In this document: piece after piece, positions 42,129-50,517 of the stretch | Layout of the letters: each line of letters starts with the position of its first letter | Position numbering within the stretch: position 1 is the first letter of the stretch | NCBI GenBank assembly: GCA_002737315.1 | Contig: NSIH01000007.1 | Span: 1 to 53,368 of the forward strand | From: Flavobacteriales bacterium | Lineage (GTDB): Bacteria; Bacteroidota; Bacteroidia; Flavobacteriales; Schleiferiaceae | Direction of reading: 5' to 3' | Length of the DNA: 53,368 bases | Notes under the pieces: generated by a model | What the model was told of the DNA's origin: nothing | Databases searched by the model: none | Seen by the model: the letters and a program-made list of their open reading frames with translations, nothing else | Program-made: the position numbers and the translations under genes

Positions 42129-43147
42129 AGTATCCGGAGGTTGGACCGATGGTTTTGGGAGAAACCGTCATTCCTGCGGGGTCGACCAAAACCGTAGACC
42201 TGCAGATTGCCCGGCTTCTCTCAGGAACCCTTATTCACATGCCGGTGCATGTCTTTCGCAGCGACCGCCCGGGCCCAACGGTGCTGCTCAGCGGCGGTCT
42301 TCACGGCGACGAGGTAAACGGCATCGAAGCCGTGCGTCGCATGATGTCTCTTGGGCTTTTTGACAACCTCGAATGCGGCTCAATAATAGCCCTTCCCATT
42401 ATTAATGTTTACGGATTCCTCTTTTTTAGCCGGGATGTTCCCGACGGAAAAGACGTCAACCGAAGTTTTCCGGGCTCACCCCAGGGCTCCCTTGCGAGCT
42501 TGGTAGCCTACACCATGAGCGATAAGGTTCTTCCTCACGTGGACTTAGGGGTAGACTTTCACACCGGGGGCGCAAGCCGTACCAACTACCCGCAAATCCG
42601 CTATGATTCCGAAGATTCCGAGGCGGTAGCCTGCGCAAGGGCCTTCGGAGCCCCTATGTCCTTAGCCTCATCGCTCATACCGGGGTCGTTGAGAGCCCAA
42701 GCAAGCAGCATGGGAATTCCCATCGTGGTGTACGAGGGGGGCGAGAGCATGCGGCTCGAAGAGCAATCGGTCAAGGAAGCCATTCGAGGTACTAAACGTT
42801 TACTCTGTACCCTGGGGATGCTCAGCCAAGAGCCACCCAAAGCGCGGGGCCTCAAGGACCGCCGCGGAAGGCACAGCGCCCCGAGGCACCTCAACCATAC
42901 CACCTGGCTGCGCGCGGAGGCGAGCGGACTTTTTTCTTTTGAACGCAAGAGCGGGCAGGCAATTGCCGAAGGAGAACTGATTGGTCGCATCCGGAACCCC
43001 TACGACTCTTACTCGGTCAAGGTACTTGCACCCTTCGACGGCTTTATCGTGGGGCACAACAACATGCCCTTGGTGCACCGTGGCGATGCTCTGTTCCACC
43101 TGGGCCACGAAAGCGATTGGCCTTCGGGCGTCGGCACCTCAAGCTAA
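42125..43147 (+). CDS. Succinylglutamate desuccinylase/aspartoacylase family (M14-like) deacylase
   Basis: 340 residues. Zinc ligands in GGLHGDEVNG (HxxE) and the following VDFHTGG (His), plus catalytic Glu in VYEGGESM. C-terminal ~80 residues (ASGLFSFERKSGQAIAEG, KVLAPFDGFIVGHN) form a barrel-sandwich-like domain usual in this family. Bacteroidota members are often encoded beside RimK ligases; here the partner is purB by 4-bp overlap. Substrate unknown. Confidence 0.85.
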   Translation: MKYPEVGPMVLGETVIPAGSTKTVDLQIARLLSGTLIHMPVHVFRSDRPGPTVLLSGGLHGDEVNGIEAVRRMMSLGLFDNLECGSIIALPIINVYGFLFFSRDVPDGKDVNRSFPGSPQGSLASLVAYTMSDKVLPHVDLGVDFHTGGASRTNYPQIRYDSEDSEAVACARAFGAPMSLASSLIPGSLRAQASSMGIPIVVYEGGESMRLEEQSVKEAIRGTKRLLCTLGMLSQEPPKARGLKDRRGRHSAPRHLNHTTWLRAEASGLFSFERKSGQAIAEGELIGRIRNPYDSYSVKVLAPFDGFIVGHNNMPLVHRGDALFHLGHESDWPSGVGTSS

Positions 43148-43150
43148 GGT

Positions 43151-44323
43151 TTAGGTCAGGGCCTGCCTGACGATTTCGTCGGCAACGGCCAATGAAGCCG
43201 TAGCCGCGGGCGAAGGGGCATTCAGCACGTGAAAGGCGCGGTTGCCTTGATGCAGTACAAAATCGTCCTCAAGGCTTCCGTCGGGCCGAAGGGCTTGGGC
43301 GCGAATGCCCGCCCTGCCGGGCTGGAGGTCGCTGGACTCCAGAGTGGGAATCAGGCGCTGAAGTGCCTCTAAGAACTTCGCCTTGCTGAAGGCGCGCTGG
43401 TACTCTCCGAGTCCGTAGCGCCAATGCTTGGCAAAGAGCCTCCAGGTACCGAGGTAGCCCAAAGCAGCAAAGGCGTCCGATGCATTAAATGCGGTTTTGG
43501 AATAGCCCTCTCGAGCAAAACTGAAGACCGCGTTGGGTCCGCACTCTACGCCGCCATGGACCATGCGGGTGAAATGCACTCCCAAAAAGGGGAAATTCGG
43601 GTCGGGAACCGGGTAGATTAAGTGCCGCACTTTGGCCTGCGCCCTTAAACTCAGTTCGTAGTAATCTCCGCGAAAGGGCACGATGCGAAGCCCGGCATCC
43701 ACCCCGTCAAGCTGAGCAATACGGTCGCTTTGCAGGCCCGCACAGGCAATAATGTGCTTCCCCCTTACTTCGCCCTGGGTCGTTTTGACGCCCTCTAGGG
43801 TAAACCCGGTAACCTCCGTCTTGAGGCGGACTGCGCCTCGACCAACACGAAGCATAGCCTCTGCTGCATCCGCATAGTTGATGATTCCCGTTTGGGGAAC
43901 CATCAGGGCCTTAGTGGCCCGCAAATAGGGCTCTCGCTCCTGAAGCTCTTCTTGACTTAGGTAGCGAATGCCCGATAGCCCGTTCTCTGCACCCCGCAGC
44001 CGAAGGGTTTCTAGCTGCGCCTCCTCTATGCCGCCCAGAGCAGCGACCACCTTGCCACAGACCTCGTGCTTAACCCCATGCTCCTGGGCAAAGTCAAGCA
44101 TTTGAGCGTAGCCGTCGATGCAGGTGCGCGCCTTGAGCGAACCGGGTTTGTAATAGAGTCCAGAGTGTATTACCCCGCTGTTGCGGCCTGTTTGGTGGGT
44201 TGCCAGGGCAGATTCCTTCTCGAGGAGCACGATCTTGGCCTCGGGATGGGCCAAAGCAATTTTGTAGTAGAGCGAGGAGCCGACTATGCCGCCTCCGATA
44301 AGTACAAAATCAAAATGTTCCAT
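43151..44323 (-). CDS. lhgO: L-2-hydroxyglutarate oxidase/dehydrogenase
   Basis: 390-residue FAD oxidoreductase of the DAO family. FAD loop FVLIGGGIVGSSLYYKIA, EKESALATHQTGRNSGVIHSGLYYKPGSLKA (the hallmark stretch), PFRGDYYEL, VHFTRMVHGGVECGPNAV and RAGIRAQALRPDG are typical of LhgO. It oxidises L-2-hydroxyglutarate to 2-oxoglutarate, feeding electrons to the quinone pool. Follows the DUF5777 gene by 54 bp on the same strand; no TAnnTTTG box is seen before it. Confidence 0.92.
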   Translation of the reverse strand: MEHFDFVLIGGGIVGSSLYYKIALAHPEAKIVLLEKESALATHQTGRNSGVIHSGLYYKPGSLKARTCIDGYAQMLDFAQEHGVKHEVCGKVVAALGGIEEAQLETLRLRGAENGLSGIRYLSQEELQEREPYLRATKALMVPQTGIINYADAAEAMLRVGRGAVRLKTEVTGFTLEGVKTTQGEVRGKHIIACAGLQSDRIAQLDGVDAGLRIVPFRGDYYELSLRAQAKVRHLIYPVPDPNFPFLGVHFTRMVHGGVECGPNAVFSFAREGYSKTAFNASDAFAALGYLGTWRLFAKHWRYGLGEYQRAFSKAKFLEALQRLIPTLESSDLQPGRAGIRAQALRPDGSLEDDFVLHQGNRAFHVLNAPSPAATASLAVADEIVRQALT

Positions 44324-44377
44324 TGCGGTTAACGTTGCTACCTGGTTGAAGTGAATCCGCGCGATGAGTCCTGAGGC

Positions 44378-45268
44378 CTACCGGCGCGCTCTGGGACTGC
44401 GGTGGGTAAAGACGCGCGAAATATTGAATCCAAGATAGAGGTCAGCCCTCGACCAGGACCCCGGGGTCTGCATCATCCACTCGGGATCTGCCAAAGATTG
44501 CGCATTCGTTACGTGAAATTGGAACACGTGCCCCCCAGTCTCGACATCAAAACCGACACTAAGTGGCATAAAGGTGTCTTCAAAAGGCGTCTGCCTTAGC
44601 ATCGTTTCAGCCGTGAGCGCCGAGCGCTGACCAAGTTTAAGCCGGCCGCTCAATCCAAGTCCGAGCTGGTTCTTGGCCTTGTTGCCAAAGGGATCCAGAT
44701 TGTAGTAAACCTGGGTTGGGCTCGCCTGAAGCGAAATCCGCTCGTTGATCTTGCGCGCAATGATCACTTGCTGCACATAGGTCAGGCGGTCGGAGAATGG
44801 ATGCTCGAGCCCGTCGATGAATGGCGACGTTGCCACCGTATTGGACGCGTACCAAACCACCGTAAAGGGGCTGTTGAAGCCCTTGCCGCCCTTGGACTGC
44901 CGAAGAAGCCTAACCTTAGAAAAGGCATCGTAGGTCTTGCTCCCCGACGAGCGCCCCATTCCCACATTCAGCCATGGTAGCGGGCTGTAGGAGTATTCAA
45001 AGCGGATTTGTGCCACATCAATGCCAAAGAGGTTAAAAAGAGGACGGTCGTTGATCGCACCAAACCGGTGACCAATAACAAACTGCCCTACGCCGGCACC
45101 GGGCATCTCAACGGTTGCTCCGTTGACCACCTTAGTGCCCTTAAAGGTGGCAAAAGCAAACTGCTTGGCTGGGAATGGCTCCATCGAAGCCAGATCGGCA
45201 AGCAAATCGTCCTGCGCCCAAATTGATGAAAGGGGCAGCAAAAAAAGCAAAAGAAACCTACTGCGCAT
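44378..45268 (-). CDS. DUF5777 family outer-membrane beta-barrel protein
   Basis: 296 residues with signal peptide (1-18, cut after A-Q). ATFKGTKVVNG, GVGQFVIGHRFGAIND, FNLFGIDVAQIRFEYSY, NVGMGRSSGSKTYDAF and the aromatic C-terminal strand before the basic tail RSPRARR fit the family. These barrels occur with YceI and cytochromes in Bacteroidota. Function unknown. Overlaps the YceI gene by 11 bp, so expression is coupled. Confidence 0.8.
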   Translation of the reverse strand: MRSRFLLLFLLPLSSIWAQDDLLADLASMEPFPAKQFAFATFKGTKVVNGATVEMPGAGVGQFVIGHRFGAINDRPLFNLFGIDVAQIRFEYSYSPLPWLNVGMGRSSGSKTYDAFSKVRLLRQSKGGKGFNSPFTVVWYASNTVATSPFIDGLEHPFSDRLTYVQQVIIARKINERISLQASPTQVYYNLDPFGNKAKNQLGLGLSGRLKLGQRSALTAETMLRQTPFEDTFMPLSVGFDVETGGHVFQFHVTNAQSLADPEWMMQTPGSWSRADLYLGFNISRVFTHRSPRARR

Positions 45269-45800
45269 TCTTCAAGGTTGATTTAACGGTGACTGTGACG
45301 ACTTCGGCAACCTTCATTACCACCAAGGTTGGAATTTTAATTCCGTAATCTGCGGTGCGAACGCTGAATTCGCTCTCTACCGTAACGGATCCGTCTTTGT
45401 TGACGGTAATGGTCGACGGCACAGAGACGTCCTTTTTGACCCCATGGATCTCCATCTGGCCCTTAATCGTTCCCTTGTAGGTTGCAGGCTTTGTCCAATC
45501 CCTAACGCCCTCAATCTTGGCTTTTAGCGTTGCCTTGGGGTACTTCTCCGACTCCATGTAGCTCTCGTTAAAGTGCTCTTGCATCAGGGCGCGCTTGAAG
45601 GTGAAGGACTGCATTTGAAGCTGCCAAACCGCCTCATTGGTTTCGGTATTTAAAATCCCGACCCCATTGTTGAGAACCGCATCGACGTCTTCAACCGGGG
45701 TAGAGGCATTGATACGGGCGTAGCTGTCTTTGCTCGTCAATTTTTGTGCGGATGCGCTAAGGGACAGTGCTATGGCAGCGAGGAAAAGAAAGTGCTTCAT
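45258..45800 (-). CDS. YceI family secreted protein
   Basis: 180 residues from ATG 45800; the frame is open far upstream, but the signal peptide MKHFLFLAAIALSLSASA starts here. YceI barrel features: QMQSFTFKRALMQEHFNESYMES, YPKATLKAKIEGV, GQMEIHGVKKDVSVP and FSVRTADYGIKIP. YceI proteins bind long isoprenoids or amphiphiles in the periplasm. First gene of YceI-DUF5777-(lhgO). Confidence 0.9.
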   Translation of the reverse strand: MKHFLFLAAIALSLSASAQKLTSKDSYARINASTPVEDVDAVLNNGVGILNTETNEAVWQLQMQSFTFKRALMQEHFNESYMESEKYPKATLKAKIEGVRDWTKPATYKGTIKGQMEIHGVKKDVSVPSTITVNKDGSVTVESEFSVRTADYGIKIPTLVVMKVAEVVTVTVKSTLKNAQ

Positions 45801-45870
45801 GGTAGGTAGGCAGTTGAGTCCGAGTAGAATTGGTGGGCATCTTGGCATATGGTAAACCAATTCCAATGAT

Positions 45871-47181
45871 TTAAGTTTTGGATCGAGCGGATTCATTGGC
45901 CCTGCCCCGCCAAGGGACTCGGGCCCAAAGAAGGACGGCGAGGGCAAAAAAGACCGACAGCATCACGGCCGACAGCCGCAAACTACCGGTAAGGGTTTCA
46001 AGCCATCCGACGGCAACCATGCCAAGCACGGTGGCAAGCTTCTCGGCCAGATCATAAAAACTAAAGTAGACTACGTGCTCTGAAGCAGGCGGAAGCAATT
46101 GGCTGTAGGTCGATCGCGCCAAAGATTGAATTCCGCCCAAAACTAGGCCCACGCCGGCGCCTAAAAGGTAAAATTGCAGCTCGTTGGCGATGAAATAGGC
46201 CATAAAGGTTATGAACATCCAGAGCAGTCCCGAGACTAGCAAGGCCCGTATATTGCCGAGCAAGCCTCCGAGCTTGGCAAAGAGCCAGGAACCCAAAATG
46301 CCCACAAACTGTATGAGCAAAATGGTGGTAATCAGTGCGGAGGTCTCGAGCTTAAGGGCTTGGCTTCCAAAGAGCGTGGCGATGAGAATAACGGTTTGAA
46401 CCCCGGCGGATGCAAAAAAGAATCCAAGCACAAAGCGCTCCAAACCCGCGGTCTGCCTAAAGGTCTTCGCTACCGCAAAAAGCTGCAGGTAGGCCGCTTT
46501 AATCCATCCCTTTTGGCGGTCGCCCACGGCCCTTCCTTCGGGCAAGCGGGCAAGACTGTACTCCCCCCAGCCTAGCCACCAGATTCCGACGGCCACAAAG
46601 GTCAAGCGGGTGATTAGCCCTGGACCCTCTAAACCAAACCAAGATGGATTTTGAATGAATACTAAGGCCACAATAAGCATGAGCGCTGAGCCAAAGTATC
46701 CCAAGGCAAAGCCGCGGGCGCTCAGGGCGTCCTGCTCCTCGGGGCGGGCAATCTCGGGCAAATAGCTGTTGTAGAAGACCAAGCTCCCGGCAAAAGAAAT
46801 GGAGGCGACAAAGGGAGTCAAGAGTCCGAGAACCGGAGAGTCCGCCGTAAAAAAGTACATAGCGAAGCAGGTTGCTGCACCGGCGTAGATGAAGCGCCGC
46901 ATGAAGGATTTTTTGCTTCCTGAAACCTCTGCAACGGCGCTGAGGTAGGGCGTCACTAGGCTGACCACGAGGTAGGCCGCGGCCATGACAAAGGTGTAGG
47001 CGGCGGTAGTGCTGAATTCCAATCCAAAGAGCTGGTAGCTGCTGCGCCCCGAGGCCTCCATAACCGCAACGTAGTAGATAGGGAATATCGCCGTTCCAAT
47101 GACCAAGGAATAGCTTGAATTGGCCCAGTCGTACATCGCCCAGCCGTGGTGCACTCTTCGGGTAGCGGAGTCTTTTTGCAT
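45871..47181 (-). CDS. MFS transporter, UMF1/Atg22-like
   Basis: 436 residues with 12 predicted transmembrane segments. The start WAMYDWANSSYSLVIGTAIFP in part is the UMF1 signature, and LARSTYSQLLPP and YFSFYDLAEKLATVLG are further hallmarks. Relatives include the vacuolar amino-acid effluxer Atg22; bacterial substrates are unknown. TAAATTCG lies 7 nt before the ATG. Confidence 0.88.
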   Translation of the reverse strand: MQKDSATRRVHHGWAMYDWANSSYSLVIGTAIFPIYYVAVMEASGRSSYQLFGLEFSTTAAYTFVMAAAYLVVSLVTPYLSAVAEVSGSKKSFMRRFIYAGAATCFAMYFFTADSPVLGLLTPFVASISFAGSLVFYNSYLPEIARPEEQDALSARGFALGYFGSALMLIVALVFIQNPSWFGLEGPGLITRLTFVAVGIWWLGWGEYSLARLPEGRAVGDRQKGWIKAAYLQLFAVAKTFRQTAGLERFVLGFFFASAGVQTVILIATLFGSQALKLETSALITTILLIQFVGILGSWLFAKLGGLLGNIRALLVSGLLWMFITFMAYFIANELQFYLLGAGVGLVLGGIQSLARSTYSQLLPPASEHVVYFSFYDLAEKLATVLGMVAVGWLETLTGSLRLSAVMLSVFFALAVLLWARVPWRGRANESARSKT

Positions 47182-47188
47182 GCTGCGT

Positions 47189-47196
47189 CGAATTTA
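47189..47196 (-). promoter_or_regulatory. Probable -7 box (TAAATTCG) of the MFS gene
   Basis: One mismatch to TAnnTTTG, 7 nt before ATG 47181. Confidence 0.4.
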
Positions 47197-47230
47197 GGCC
47201 TTTTTGGCGCAGACCGGGGAGGTTAGTATG

Positions 47231-47262
47231 AAAAAACTCCGACCGCGTGGGCAGCCGGAGTT
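47231..47262 (-). terminator. Intrinsic terminator after aconitase
   Basis: On the minus strand AACTCCG (47262-47256) pairs with CGGAGTT (47241-47235), followed by a run of T (47236-47231). It isolates the aconitase transcript from the downstream MFS gene. Confidence 0.8.
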
Positions 47263-47282
47263 GGGTCAAAACCGGTTGAGGA

Positions 47283-49538
47283 CTACTTCTCGAGCATGTT
47301 CAACGCAGAGCCCGCCTTGAACCATAAAATCTGAGGGGCGTTGTAGCTGTGGTTGGCCAAAACGGTAGTTTTGCTGCCGTCTTGGTGGGCAAAAACTAGG
47401 CTAAGTGGCTTGCCCGGAGCAAAGTCGATCAAATCAACAAAGTCAACGCTGTCTCGCTCCCCGATGGCGTCATAGTCCGCGTCTTTGGCAAAGGTCAGCG
47501 CGAGCATACCCTGCTTTTTGAGGTTGGTTTCATGAATTCGCGCAAAGCTCTTGACCAGTACCGCGCATATGCCGAGGTACCTTGGCTGCATGGCCGCATG
47601 CTCGCGAGAAGAACCTTCTCCGTAGTTATGGTCGCCGACCACTAGAGTGGGAACGCCTGCAGCCTTGTAGGCTCGCTGCACCGCCGGAACCTCGCCGTAC
47701 TCGCCCGTGAGCTGGTTCAAAACCTTATTGGTTTCGCCGTTGAAGGCATTTTGGGCGCCGATTAGGGTATTGTTGGCAATGTTGTCAAGGTGTCCGCGGT
47801 AGCGAAGCCATGGCCCGGCCATTGAAATATGGTCGGTGGTGCACTTACCCTGTGCCTTGATGAGCACTTTTGCCGCCAAAATGTTGGAGCCGGTCCAAGC
47901 AGGGAAGGGCTCGAGAAGCTGGAGGCGCTGGCTTTGGGGGCTGACCTTAACCGATACCGCGCTGCCGTCCTCGGCGGGTGCTTGGTAGCCTGCATCTTCT
48001 ACGGCATAACCCCTGGCTGGGAGCTCTTCGCCATAGGGAGCATCAAACATGACCTGCTCTCCCAAGGTATTGGTCAAGTGGTCCTTGAGCGGATTAAATC
48101 CAAGGTTTCCGGCAATTGCAAGGGCCGTAACCAACTCTGGCGAACCCACAAAGGCGTGGGTATTTGGGTTGCCGTCGGCACGTTTGCTAAAGTTCCGATT
48201 GAAGGAATGCACGATGGTATTTTTCTCTTGCTTGTCGGCACCTTCACGAGCCCATTGACCAATGCAAGGGCCGCAGGCGTTGGCAAAGACCTTGCCGCCA
48301 ATCTCTTCAAAGACCTCCAGCAATCCGTCTCTCTCGGCCGTAAAACGCACCTGCTCCGAGCCCGGAGTAATGGTGTACTCCGAGGACACTTTTAGGTTTT
48401 TTGCCTTGGCTTGCCGGGCGATCGAAGCTGCCCGGGTCATGTCTTCGTACGAAGAATTGGTGCAGGAACCGATAAGACCAACCTCGATGTTCATAGGCCA
48501 ACCGTTCTTTTCTGCGAGGGCACGCAGCTGCGAAATGGGGGTGGCTAAATCGGGAGTAAAGGGTCCGTTCAGGTGCGGCTCTAGAGTGCTTAGGTCAAGT
48601 TCAATAACCTGATCAAAGTACTGCTCGGGCTTGGCGTAAACCTCTGCGTCGCCGGTCAATTCAGCACGCAGGCCATTGGCGAGGTCGGCCACCTCTTCGC
48701 GGCCAGTGGCCCTTAGGTAGCGCTCCATGCTGTCGTCGTATCCGAAGGTCGAAGTGGTTGCGCCCACCTCGGCACCCATGTTGCAAATGGTACCCTTGCC
48801 GGTGCAGCTAATGGTTTTTGCACCCTCGCCGAAGTACTCAATAATGGCACCTGTTCCGCCCTTTACCGTCAGGATTCCTGCAACCTTAAGGATTACGTCC
48901 TTGGCCGAGGTCCAACCGTTCATTTGGCCGGTGAGCTTGACGCCGATAAGCTTGGGAAACTTCAGCTCCCAAGGTATTCCTGCCATGACGTCCACCGCAT
49001 CTGCACCGCCCACTCCAATGGCTACCATGCCGAGCCCGCCTGCGTTCACGGTGTGGGAATCCGTCCCGATCATAAGTCCGCCCGGGAAAGCATAATTTTC
49101 AAGCACCACTTGGTGTATAATTCCTGCACCCGGCTTCCAAAATCCGATTCCGTACTTATTAGATACCGAAGCGAGAAAATTAAAAACCTCGTTGGACTTA
49201 TTAATGGACTCCTGAAGATCTGTAGTTGCGCCTACGCGGGCCTGAATGAGGTGGTCGCAGTGAACCGTAGAGGGCACCGCTACTTTTTTGCGGCCTGCCG
49301 ACATGAACTGCAGCAGGGCCATTTGAGCCGTAGCATCCTGCATGGCAACACGATCGGGCGCAAAATCAACGTAGGAATTACCTCGCTCAAAGGCTTTTTT
49401 AGGGAGCTCCTCCCAGAGGTGAGCGTACAAAATTTTCTCGCTAAGAGTAAGGGGTCGCCCTAAAAATTCCCTCGCTGTTCCCACCTTGGCGGCGTAGTTG
49501 GAGTAAAACTCCGTTACCATGTCTAAGTCAAATACCAT
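47283..49538 (-). CDS. Aconitate hydratase (mitochondrial-type)
   Basis: 751 residues of the eukaryotic mitochondrial aconitase type common in Bacteroidota. Substrate and cluster motifs: [28 protein letters not shown], cluster ligand [11 protein letters not shown] (Cys), the pair [11 protein letters not shown] (Cys, Cys), and the swivelling domain with [10 protein letters not shown] and [14 protein letters not shown]. Interconverts citrate and isocitrate in the TCA cycle via a [4Fe-4S] cluster. GATTTTTG lies 5 nt before the ATG and a terminator follows the gene, so it is monocistronic. Confidence 0.96.
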   Translation of the reverse strand: MVFDLDMVTEFYSNYAAKVGTAREFLGRPLTLSEKILYAHLWEELPKKAFERGNSYVDFAPDRVAMQDATAQMALLQFMSAGRKKVAVPSTVHCDHLIQARVGATTDLQESINKSNEVFNFLASVSNKYGIGFWKPGAGIIHQVVLENYAFPGGLMIGTDSHTVNAGGLGMVAIGVGGADAVDVMAGIPWELKFPKLIGVKLTGQMNGWTSAKDVILKVAGILTVKGGTGAIIEYFGEGAKTISCTGKGTICNMGAEVGATTSTFGYDDSMERYLRATGREEVADLANGLRAELTGDAEVYAKPEQYFDQVIELDLSTLEPHLNGPFTPDLATPISQLRALAEKNGWPMNIEVGLIGSCTNSSYEDMTRAASIARQAKAKNLKVSSEYTITPGSEQVRFTAERDGLLEVFEEIGGKVFANACGPCIGQWAREGADKQEKNTIVHSFNRNFSKRADGNPNTHAFVGSPELVTALAIAGNLGFNPLKDHLTNTLGEQVMFDAPYGEELPARGYAVEDAGYQAPAEDGSAVSVKVSPQSQRLQLLEPFPAWTGSNILAAKVLIKAQGKCTTDHISMAGPWLRYRGHLDNIANNTLIGAQNAFNGETNKVLNQLTGEYGEVPAVQRAYKAAGVPTLVVGDHNYGEGSSREHAAMQPRYLGICAVLVKSFARIHETNLKKQGMLALTFAKDADYDAIGERDSVDFVDLIDFAPGKPLSLVFAHQDGSKTTVLANHSYNAPQILWFKAGSALNMLEK

Positions 49539-49543
49539 AATCG

Positions 49544-49551
49544 CAAAAATC
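49544..49551 (-). promoter_or_regulatory. -7 box (GATTTTTG) of aconitase
   Basis: One mismatch (first base), 5 nt before ATG 49538. Confidence 0.5.
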
Positions 49552-49632
49552 AGAGTAAAATTACTTAGAATAGCGGGTATGTCAGCAAGGCTTTCTTTTA
49601 AAAATCGACCCCAATGAAGAGGCTAGGCCTAA

Positions 49633-50460
49633 TTACTGAATCCCAGTCCTAAGGGCAAAATGCCAAGAACCGCCAGGAGCGTCGCTCACAAACCAATAGG
49701 TAGCGGTCGGGAGGCCCAACAAGGGCAAAGAAACCTCGGCATCGCGCCACGTTCCGCGATAGATGATGCGACCGTAAGCGTCGATAAGGACAAAGGGTCG
49801 CGGTTCTTGGCCTTGGGGGCGCACCACTACGAGGGCATCAGGACTCTGACGCCAGGTACAACCATCAGGGGCCTGAAGCTCCCCAGCACCAATCCAAAGG
49901 TGGCCAGCGAACATTAAACTGTCGTCGGCAGCCTGAAATCCAGCGTCTTTGAGCGTGAAGGACTTGCCGTCGGCGGCAATGGCCAGTCGTACCCATCCGT
50001 TGACGACGGTATCGTTTACGTTGCGGCGCACCGCAATAAAACCGTCGTCGTAGGGGCTCTGCCACTGCACAAAGGGGTCGTGCTGTCCGCCAAACCGATA
50101 GTCTAAGTAGCCAAGAAAGCTTGGCGCTGCGAAGCCCTGCCAAAGAGACGAGGAGCGTGATATCGAATCCCCAACGGCAAGACGGTCTGGGTAGTAGTAG
50201 GGGCCGCGCTTTTGGCCCGCAACCTGAACCTTGGCACTGTCCAGGGGAGAAACATAAACGACCGAAATCGAAGCCGTCGAACCCGTATCGCGCAGGAGGG
50301 TGAAGCGCAGATCTCCAATGCTGTCGTTGTTGAAGTCTACGTCAGCAAAACCTAAGTTGGTTGAGACGGTGGTATCGGTGAAATCAAAATACACATACTG
50401 CGCCCAGGCAGACGGGGCTCCCCACGCAAGTAGGAGAAGGGCGGTATAAAACTTAGTCAT
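49633..50460 (-). CDS. Secreted protein with probable type IX (Por) C-terminal sorting domain
   Basis: 275 residues from ATG 50460; signal peptide 1-20 (FYTALLLLAWGAPSAWA). The body is beta-rich with a calcium-loop-like VDFNNDSIGDLRF near residue 40 (dockerin/FG-GAP-like D-x-N-x-D). The last ~65 residues (FVLIDAYGRIIYRGTW, LPLLGLPTATYWFVS, HFALRTGIQ) follow the Por sorting-tail pattern of V-x-D-x-x-G-R and L-x-x-G-x-Y, with Pro-Thr-Ala in place of Gly. Probably exported to the cell surface by the type IX system. Function unknown. Confidence 0.68.
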   Translation of the reverse strand: MTKFYTALLLLAWGAPSAWAQYVYFDFTDTTVSTNLGFADVDFNNDSIGDLRFTLLRDTGSTASISVVYVSPLDSAKVQVAGQKRGPYYYPDRLAVGDSISRSSSLWQGFAAPSFLGYLDYRFGGQHDPFVQWQSPYDDGFIAVRRNVNDTVVNGWVRLAIAADGKSFTLKDAGFQAADDSLMFAGHLWIGAGELQAPDGCTWRQSPDALVVVRPQGQEPRPFVLIDAYGRIIYRGTWRDAEVSLPLLGLPTATYWFVSDAPGGSWHFALRTGIQ

Positions 50461-50468
50461 TTCGGCTG

Positions 50469-50476
50469 CAAAGGTG
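50469..50476 (-). promoter_or_regulatory. -7 box (CACCTTTG) of the secreted protein gene
   Basis: One mismatch (first base), 8 nt before ATG 50460; supports that start over the upstream open frame. Confidence 0.5.
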
Positions 50477-50502
50477 CAAAATGTAGTCCACGCAAGCACC
50501 AT

Positions 50503-50510
50503 TACCTTTG
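50503..50510 (+). promoter_or_regulatory. -7 box (TACCTTTG) of the permease-wzm-wzt operon
   Basis: Full match, 7 nt before ATG 50518. Confidence 0.6.
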
Positions 50511-50517
50511 GGGAATT

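Noticed and set aside
46499-47269. 256-codon minus-strand frame overlapping the MFS gene
   Set aside because: Same strand but shifted frame; rich in Arg, Gly and Leu without membrane segments, while the MFS frame has 12 helices and family motifs.
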